This document shows positions 30,286 to 35,441 of a stretch of 35,441 bases of DNA, one piece after another (within the stretch, counting starts at the first letter, position 1; every line of letters starts with the position of its first letter). The stretch lies in assembly GCA_003218705.1 (NCBI GenBank), contig QHOI01000049.1:1-35441 (forward strand), written 5' to 3'. The stretch comes from Verrucomicrobiota bacterium (lineage in GTDB: Bacteria > Verrucomicrobiota > Verrucomicrobiia > Chthoniobacterales > UBA10450). Both the position numbers and the translations under genes were made by a program. The notes under the pieces are model-generated. The model was not told where the DNA came from and did not search any database. It saw only the letters and a program-made list of their open reading frames with translations.

Positions 30286-32829
30286 ATGATCCAGGATTTC
30301 AAGTTTGCGGTCCGGCAGCTTTTCAAGGCGCCGGGGTTCACGGCCGTAGCGGTATTGACGCTGGCGCTCGCGATAGGCGTTAATTCCGCGATTTTTGCGC
30401 TGATCAACGGTGTCGTGCTGCACCCGGTCGTGCCGCTGCGACCAAGCGAAGTGGTCAACGTTTTCACCGCCCGACAGAACGCGAGCCACGATTACCGCCA
30501 GTTTTCCTACAACGAGTTTCGCGAGCTCCGCGAGGACGGTGGAGAGGTGTTTGCCAACGTTGCCGCGCTTGAGTTCGCCGTGGCTGGCATCGGGCGCGAT
30601 CACGAGATGCGCCGCAGTTTTGCTTTTCTTACTTCCGAAAATTATTTCTCAATGATGGGCGTCCAGCCCTATCGCGGCAGGTTCTATAGCGCCGAAGAAT
30701 GCAAACCGAACGCCAACATCGCGGTCGTGGTCGCGAGCCACGGATTTTGGAAACGCCAGGGCAGCCGCAATGATTTTGTCGGCAGCACCCTTCAGATCAA
30801 CGGCCAGCCTTACGTCGTAATTGGCATCGCCCCGGAAGGATTCAGCGGCGCAAACGTACTCATCGCGCCGGACATCTGGGTGCCGATTGGCATTCGCTCA
30901 CAGCTCGGTTCCGCCTTTGGCGATTCCGAAACAATGCATGATCTGAACAATCCGAAGAATTACGCCTTCAATCTTACTGGCCGCCTGCGTCCAGGTCTGA
31001 CAATTGAAACAGCAAAATCGCGTCTGCCGGTGCTGGCCCAGCGGCTGAGCGCCATCCAACCAGCGGACAGCGAAGGCGCGCGTGAATTGCAGATTCAAAC
31101 GCCGTCGCGATTCAGTTTGAGCACACAACCGGAAGATGACGGCCCGATCACGCTGATCGCGACGTTGCTTATGACGATGGCGGGCGCTGTGTTGCTGATC
31201 GCCTGTTTGAATCTGGCGAACATGCTGCTCGCGCGCGGCACCGCACGATCCAAGGAAATCGCGGTCCGCCTCGCGGTTGGCGCGTCACGATGGCGGATCG
31301 TGCGGCAATTGCTCTGCGAAGGATTCCTGCTCGCTGTTTGCGACGGCGCGATCGGTCTCGTGCTCAGCGCGTGGGGCAACGACGTTTTGCTTCAGCAGCT
31401 CCGCAGCCTCCTCGCATCCGTCAATTTCTCGTTCGTTGTAAAGTTGCGCCCGGACATCACCGTTCTCGGGGCGACATTTCTGTTTTGTTTACTCGCAATG
31501 ATGCTCTTCAGCCTCGGCCCGGCGCTGAAAGCGACGAAAGCCGATTTGGTCAACGACTTGAAACAACAAGTCGGCGAGCCGGCGCGGATTGGACGCTTCA
31601 GCCGCTTCTTCGCGCCGCGTCACATCTCGGTCATGGTGCAAATCGCGCTCTCGCTCATGTTGCTCTTCGCCGCCGGACTATTTTTTCGCGGAGCACTGAA
31701 GGCTGCCGGACTGGATCCCGGCTTCAAGGCTGCGGGAGATTTGATCACCGAATTCGACTTTACCCTGGTCAAGAAAGAGCCAGCGGATTCGCGACGATTG
31801 ATGTTCAAGATGGTCGACCGCGCGCGCGAATTGCCAGGCGTTCAGGCCGCCGTCGTCGCCACGATGTTGCCCTATTCCGATTTTACCAACTCACGCCGGA
31901 TTCTTTCCGCCAAAGACACAATGCCGAGCGATCCGAAAACGCCGGACCCCAGCGTGAATTCGCTCTATACCGCAATCACGCCCGGCTATTTCGAAGCGCT
32001 CGGCGTCAAGCTGTTGCGCGGGCGCGATTTCACTCAGGCCGAATGCGAGGACAAGGATGGACGACGCGTTGCCATAATCGACGAAGAAATGACGGCAAAA
32101 CTTTTTCCTAATCAGGATGCGATCGGTCAGCATGTTCGTTACACGCAGCCGCCGAAAAGCGGCGGGCCTAACGACCTGGAGATCGTCGGCGTGGTCAGCA
32201 AACATCGGCACGATGTCCAGAACGACACAATTATCTGCCGATTATTCGTGCCGTTAGCGCAGGGTTATAGCGGCGGCGTATACCTCCACGTTCGCCTCAA
32301 CAGCCAAGATCGACGTGCGGTGGTAGCGATGATGCCGACCTTGCGTCAAACATTGCGCGATCTCCATCCCGACCTGCCATTGTTGCAGATGACGCCGTAC
32401 ACGGATTTGATGGAAAAATCGCCGAATCTTTGGATCGTCAAACTGGGCGCAATTTTGTTCGGCGCCTTTGGTTGTATCGCGCTGCTGCTGGCAGTCGTTG
32501 GTGTTTACGGCGTTAAGGCCTATGCCGTCGCCTGCCGCACCCGCGAGATCGGCATTCGGATGGCTCTCGGCGCGCATCGCAAAGACGTGTTCGCTTTGAT
32601 CATGCGCCAGGGCGCGATGCAAACCGCCCTCGCCGTGTTCGTGGGGGTTCTGCTTTCATTGGCCGCCGGCCGAGTGCTTGCACAGATTCTCTACGGCGTT
32701 AGCCCGACTGATCCTTTCGCGTTGATCGCTTCAAGCCTGATGCTTGCGGCCGCCGCCCTGCTCGCTTGCTTTCTCCCCGCGCGCCGCGCGACCTACGTCA
32801 ATCCGATCACCGCGTTGCGAACCGAATAA
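30286..32829 (+). CDS. ADOP-type MacB/FtsX-family permease (duplicated orphan permease)
   Basis: An 847-residue membrane protein of the duplicated orphan permease type common in Acidobacteriota and Verrucomicrobiota. The start DFKFAVRQLFKAPGFTAVAVLTLALAIG(V)N is the family signature. A MacB-type periplasmic domain follows (about 50-250), then the first FtsX domain (about 285-430, MLLARGTARSKEIAVRLAVGASRWRIVRQLLCEG). A second MacB-like periplasmic domain (about 470-690) and a second FtsX domain (about 715-847, ACRTREIGIRMALGAHRKDVFALIM) complete it. No ATP-binding domain is fused, and no adjacent gene encodes one, hence orphan. GAGG at suitable spacing precedes the ATG. Divergent from creD; ends one base from the methyltransferase stop. 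Confidence 0.9.
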   Translation: MIQDFKFAVRQLFKAPGFTAVAVLTLALAIGVNSAIFALINGVVLHPVVPLRPSEVVNVFTARQNASHDYRQFSYNEFRELREDGGEVFANVAALEFAVAGIGRDHEMRRSFAFLTSENYFSMMGVQPYRGRFYSAEECKPNANIAVVVASHGFWKRQGSRNDFVGSTLQINGQPYVVIGIAPEGFSGANVLIAPDIWVPIGIRSQLGSAFGDSETMHDLNNPKNYAFNLTGRLRPGLTIETAKSRLPVLAQRLSAIQPADSEGARELQIQTPSRFSLSTQPEDDGPITLIATLLMTMAGAVLLIACLNLANMLLARGTARSKEIAVRLAVGASRWRIVRQLLCEGFLLAVCDGAIGLVLSAWGNDVLLQQLRSLLASVNFSFVVKLRPDITVLGATFLFCLLAMMLFSLGPALKATKADLVNDLKQQVGEPARIGRFSRFFAPRHISVMVQIALSLMLLFAAGLFFRGALKAAGLDPGFKAAGDLITEFDFTLVKKEPADSRRLMFKMVDRARELPGVQAAVVATMLPYSDFTNSRRILSAKDTMPSDPKTPDPSVNSLYTAITPGYFEALGVKLLRGRDFTQAECEDKDGRRVAIIDEEMTAKLFPNQDAIGQHVRYTQPPKSGGPNDLEIVGVVSKHRHDVQNDTIICRLFVPLAQGYSGGVYLHVRLNSQDRRAVVAMMPTLRQTLRDLHPDLPLLQMTPYTDLMEKSPNLWIVKLGAILFGAFGCIALLLAVVGVYGVKAYAVACRTREIGIRMALGAHRKDVFALIMRQGAMQTALAVFVGVLLSLAAGRVLAQILYGVSPTDPFALIASSLMLAAAALLACFLPARRATYVNPITALRTE

Positions 32830-32830
32830 C

Positions 32831-33565
32831 TCACGACTTGGCGCGGATTTCTGCGGCTTCGCGCATGAAGTTTCGGTTTCGAACGATCCGCGTAGGAGTT
32901 TGCCCGGATGTGTCGCTTCGGATGATCACCGAAAAGCAATCAATTAAGCGCCGTCCGCGCCAGTTAACCAATTCCTGGCTGAGACAATGCAAGCTGTGCT
33001 TCGCGCAGAGCGCGCGAAACAACTCAGCAGTCATATCCGGGCTGCGATGATGCGCCCAATCAAAAATCTTCGCTTTGATTAGGGGCTTTGCCAGCGCCTG
33101 CGGAATTCGCTCACGGAAGGAGTTGGCGTATTCGCCAAAATTGGAATGGTGAATGAATCCTTTTCCGCCGATTTTCAATTTAGTCCCCAATTCACCCAGA
33201 TACGCTTCGACCACATCCTGTTTGGTATGAACGAGAGAATCGAAACTGAACACGAAATCGACTGAAGCATCGGGAATCATGGGAAGCGATCGACCGTCGT
33301 TGAGATAACAGTGGACATGCGAATCAGACGCAAACCGTTGACGACACGCTTCGATACACTCGCCAATCCGATCGACGATCCAGAGCTCACGGCAATTATC
33401 TTTCAGATAGTGAGTCCATCGACCGAAACCGGGCGCAATTTCCAAGATGGTTTCGGTCGGCAAGTGACTACGGATCCGCGGTAGAATAGCGTGCTCCCAC
33501 TGCGCCGCCGAAGTTCCCCACGGCGCCGACCATTCCTCGCCCGCATCTTTCCAGTCATATTTCAT
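32831..33565 (-). CDS. Class I SAM-dependent methyltransferase
   Basis: The track ORF begins inside tRNA-Phe; the first 36 codons are an artefact. The ATG at 33565 gives MKYDWKDAGEEWSAPWGTSA and 244 residues. The Rossmann SAM fold has motif I ILEIAPGFGRWTHYL, an acidic residue after strand 2 in LWIVDRIGE, YLNDGRSLPMIPDASVDFVFSFDSLVH (motifs II/III) and LKIGGKGFIHHSNFGEYANSFRERIP. This group is common in polysaccharide and surface-glycan clusters as sugar or lipid O-methyltransferases. Substrate unknown. Its neighbours across tRNA-Phe (glycosyltransferase-like protein, sulfotransferase, sulfatase) fit such a role. It converges with the ADOP permease with a one-base gap. Confidence 0.85.
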   Translation of the reverse strand: MKYDWKDAGEEWSAPWGTSAAQWEHAILPRIRSHLPTETILEIAPGFGRWTHYLKDNCRELWIVDRIGECIEACRQRFASDSHVHCYLNDGRSLPMIPDASVDFVFSFDSLVHTKQDVVEAYLGELGTKLKIGGKGFIHHSNFGEYANSFRERIPQALAKPLIKAKIFDWAHHRSPDMTAELFRALCAKHSLHCLSQELVNWRGRRLIDCFSVIIRSDTSGQTPTRIVRNRNFMREAAEIRAKS

Positions 33566-33615
33566 TAAACAGCACGCATTCGCTTGAGGACTAGCACGAA
33601 CGGCGCGGGTGAATG

Positions 33616-33688
33616 TGGCTGGGGGCGGAATCGAACCGCCGACACGTGGATTTTCAGTCCACTGCTCTGCCAACTGAGCTACCCAGCC
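33616..33688 (-). tRNA. tRNA-Phe (anticodon GAA)
   Basis: Minus-strand cloverleaf: acceptor GGCTGGG/CCCAGCC, D arm GCTC..GAGC, anticodon stem GTGGA/TCCAC with loop CTGAAAA (anticodon GAA), T arm GGCGG-TTCGATT-CCGCC, discriminator A. The 3' CCA is not encoded, unlike tRNA-Gly in this window. It explains the false peptides WLGAESNRRHVDFQSTALPTELPS and AEQWTENPRVGGSIPPPA in the ORF track. Confidence 0.97.
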
Positions 33689-33837
33689 GCATGCTGAAGA
33701 TCGGTCATCACCCGCGCAGGAGTCGGGCGTTCACTATGCCGGATTCCGATTGCCGAGCAAGTGTCGCCGTGCAATGCACAATGAAGCATGGACAGCACAC
33801 GGCGCCGACCTAGACTGCAAAAATTTCGCACGCGCTG

Positions 33838-34587
33838 ATGAAGGCGATTGTTTTGACTTGCGACCGCTACCGGGCGGTAACCGAGCATATGATCCTGCAG
33901 TACGAAAAGCTCTGGCCGGATCATCCGTTTGTCTTTCGCGTCCCCTATCAGAAGCTCCACGGGGCGCCGGGCAATCGAGCGGAGTACGTGCAAACGCCGG
34001 CGGAAATTCGCGCCACCGTCCTCCAAATTCTCGCTCATCTGGACGACGAGGAGTGGATTTACTGGTGCCCGGACGATAAATATCCGATCGAGCTGGTAGT
34101 GGATAAGATTGTCGATCTTGTTTCGGATATCGTGCGCTCAGCCGACATGAGCGGCCTACTCTTTTGCCGTTGCAAAGCGCTCCTGCGCCGACCGGGAGCG
34201 ACATTGCACCCGCAACCAAAGATTAATTCGTTCGGCGACGTTTACCTGGAGCGCAAAGGCTGGCACCAGATTTGGATCCATCAATTCCTCAGAGTAAAGG
34301 TGCTGCGGTTTTTGTTTTCGCAGATGCCGGAGCGCATCGCCTCAGCCAAGTTAATGGATACACTCAAGGACCAAGTGCCGAAGCTGCCCGAGCATCGATT
34401 GTTCGTTACCAGGGAAAACTTCGCCGTTTTCGGTGAAAGTACGCACAAGGGCACGATCAACCGGAACTGCTACGAGAGTATTAAAAGAACGAAGATCGAG
34501 CTCCCGAAATGGTTTCGAAAGCCTAACGACAAATACGTCACACTCGGCAAGTTGGAGGGGCAATCGATTACCACTCAGTCTAGGTAG
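33838..34587 (+). CDS. Glycosyltransferase-like protein of unknown specificity
   Basis: A 249-residue protein. The N-terminus (MKAIVLTCDRYRAVTEHMIL) looks like the first strand of a nucleotide-sugar fold. HLDDEEWIYWCPDDKYPIELV carries acidic pairs in the position of a DxD-type metal motif, and the middle is alpha/beta. No precise family is recognised. The C-terminus (GESTHKGTINRNCYESIKR) recalls the active-site end of sulfotransferase-cluster glycosyltransferases, but this is weak. No signal peptide, so cytoplasmic or membrane-peripheral. It ends with a 13-base overlap with the convergent sulfotransferase. It is probably part of a surface-glycan locus that begins after tRNA-Phe and continues beyond the window. 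Confidence 0.6.
   Translation: MKAIVLTCDRYRAVTEHMILQYEKLWPDHPFVFRVPYQKLHGAPGNRAEYVQTPAEIRATVLQILAHLDDEEWIYWCPDDKYPIELVVDKIVDLVSDIVRSADMSGLLFCRCKALLRRPGATLHPQPKINSFGDVYLERKGWHQIWIHQFLRVKVLRFLFSQMPERIASAKLMDTLKDQVPKLPEHRLFVTRENFAVFGESTHKGTINRNCYESIKRTKIELPKWFRKPNDKYVTLGKLEGQSITTQSR
34109..34119 (-). repeat. Motif copy 16, AAGATCGACAA
   Basis: Exact copy inside the glycosyltransferase-like gene, plus strand read as Ile-Val-Asp-Leu. Confidence 0.85.
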
Positions 34588-35225
34588 CCGTATCGAGTCA
34601 GTGGCGCTCGTAAGAGAAACTCCAGCCGTTCCGCCGTCCGATCCCTGACGAATTTGCGCCAGCCTCCCACCTCGGCCTGATAGATGTGGTCGCCGTGAAT
34701 CTGGGTTGCTGAATTGACTTCCTTAAATCCGCGAAGACGACGCGCGACCTCTCTGTTCTTTTCCAGCGAATGCTCTCTCACAAGCTCTTCCACTTTTTGC
34801 GGATCGACAATAATCCCGAAAGTCTTCTCGACAGCTTTGAAAATGAACGCCGGATTATCCACGAAATCTTCATAGCGAAGCAGACAAATGCCGCCGCGTT
34901 CCAAGTACCGGTCTAACTCTTTTACCCGCGCTTGGCACAACGTCGCATATTTTTCGACCTCGGCGGCGCTCATCTGCTGATGTGTCTTCCCACCCTTACT
35001 CCTTCTCCAAAGCGACACAACCACGTCCCGGAAATCGCGATACGATGCGGTTGTCTTGACGCGCTGCGAACAATACCGGTGGGTTTTGACTACTCCTTGA
35101 GGATATATGCCGCTGATTAGCTGATAGACCAGCGTGCTGCCGGAGCGCGGAACACCATAGCAGATGAACTCAATCTCAACCTCATCCACTCCTTCAAGAC
35201 TCTTGTAGAAGCCGTTCGGCAACAT
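34575..35225 (-). CDS. Sulfotransferase-family protein (PAPS-dependent)
   Basis: Transfers sulfate from PAPS to an unknown acceptor, probably a glycan, lipid or small molecule. The 5'-phosphosulfate loop is in ICYGVPRSGSTLVYQLI and the 3'-phosphate-binding region in YRDFRDVVVSLWRRSKGG. A conserved LRYEDFVDNP follows, then a helical tail with NREVARRLRGFKEV and ending GGWRKFVRDRTAERLEFLL. The track ORF starts at 35354, but that part overlaps the C-terminus of a sulfatase gene on the same strand. The ATG at 35225 (MLPNGFYKSLEGV) lies after that gene's stop and gives 216 residues. Base composition appears lower in G+C than the core genes. It overlaps the glycosyltransferase-like gene tail to tail. 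Confidence 0.85.
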   Translation of the reverse strand: MLPNGFYKSLEGVDEVEIEFICYGVPRSGSTLVYQLISGIYPQGVVKTHRYCSQRVKTTASYRDFRDVVVSLWRRSKGGKTHQQMSAAEVEKYATLCQARVKELDRYLERGGICLLRYEDFVDNPAFIFKAVEKTFGIIVDPQKVEELVREHSLEKNREVARRLRGFKEVNSATQIHGDHIYQAEVGGWRKFVRDRTAERLEFLLRAPLTRYGYLD

Positions 35226-35286
35226 AGCAACTTTACCTAAAATAGTTTGTACCAACTGCGAACCTACTGATTTCTCCAGAAATGAG

Positions 35287-35441
35287 CTACTTGTTGGTCG
35301 AAAGGTCGAGCCTATCAGACGTTGATTCTTGCCAGCGTGAGATCTGTTCTGCACAGCCGGCTATCACGGAACCAGGCGCGCTCCTATAAAGGTTGTGAAT
35401 TTCGACTGGATCGTTCCTTAAATTGTAGAGCTCGTTCAAAT
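35287..35441 (-). CDS. Sulfatase, C-terminal fragment (runs off window)
   Basis: Not in the ORF track because the start is outside the window. On the minus strand the last 50 codons read NELYNLRNDPVEIHNLY, then SAPGSVIAGCAEQISRW, and stop at TAG (35289-35287). ELYNLRNDPVEIHNL is the usual C-terminal motif of formylglycine-dependent sulfatases (ELYDLxNDPxExxNL), which hydrolyse sulfate esters. The active-site region is not in view. It precedes the sulfotransferase in the same direction, 61 bases before its probable ATG, so the two likely form an operon and handle sulfate on the same kind of molecule. Confidence 0.75.
   Translation of the reverse strand, partial: LNELYNLRNDPVEIHNLYRSAPGSVIAGCAEQISRWQESTSDRLDLSTNK

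Noticed and set aside
33566-33673. N-terminal extension of the methyltransferase through tRNA-Phe
   Set aside because: AEQWTENPRVGGSIPPPA is the usual false translation of a tRNA-Phe; the ATG at 33565 fits the family start.

Overview
The window looks like a chromosomal segment of a Gram-negative, LPS-bearing bacterium, most likely a Verrucomicrobiota member of the Chthoniobacter/Udaeobacter type. This placement is inferred from gene content: an LpxC-FabZ fusion followed by lpxA, a TIGR03790 protein, an ADOP-type permease, a CreD homologue, a fused SpmA-SpmB protein and a tandem NDK-domain protein. No phylogenetic marker was tested. Coding density is very high. No stretch over 300 bases lacks a gene; the longest gap (20679-20923) holds only a possible 27-codon ORF.

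Layout. 1-1.4 kb (minus): a DUF6249 membrane protein, an ECF sigma factor and the start of a probable anti-sigma factor form one operon, followed by tRNA-Gly(GCC). 1.46-6.4 kb: trpE-trpG (plus) converge on a DAHP synthase (minus). Upstream of the DAHP synthase is a VOC-family dioxygenase, which diverges from prmA. 6.4-11.2 kb (plus): tandem NDK protein, aspartate-type aminotransferase, GH57 glucan branching enzyme and a secreted FlgD-Ig-like protein. 11.2-16.7 kb: lpxC/fabZ-lpxA, a minus-strand TIGR03790 protein and recN. 16.8-20.7 kb: satP-type acetate transporter (minus), spmAB fusion, FAD oxidoreductase and a small anchored protein (minus). 20.8-28.75 kb (plus): an orphan response regulator, two PilT-family ATPases, a degenerate receiver protein, a cupredoxin, a hybrid histidine kinase and an outer-membrane beta-barrel, closely packed. 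28.7-33.6 kb: creD (minus), divergent ADOP permease and a methyltransferase (minus). From 33.6 kb: tRNA-Phe(GAA), a glycosyltransferase-like protein, a sulfotransferase and the C-terminus of a sulfatase that the ORF track does not list.

Two sequence-level signals are not explained by the genes. (1) The 12-mer YAAGATCGACAW occurs 16 times exactly, 9 on plus and 7 on minus, in genes, gene junctions and intergenic DNA; under one copy would be expected. Its density and balanced orientation resemble the DNA uptake sequences of Neisseria and Pasteurellaceae, and the window also encodes two PilT-type pilus ATPases. That link is a hypothesis. (2) Four intergenic palindromic elements (about 57-90 bp, each with an outer stem and inner hairpins) all begin at the 3' end of a plus-strand gene and overlap or contain its stop codon.

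Likely functional groupings: aromatic amino-acid entry and branch (aroF, trpE, trpG), lipid A synthesis (lpxC/fabZ, lpxA), surface motility plus envelope sensing (response regulator to beta-barrel), and surface-glycan sulfation (glycosyltransferase-like protein, sulfotransferase, sulfatase).
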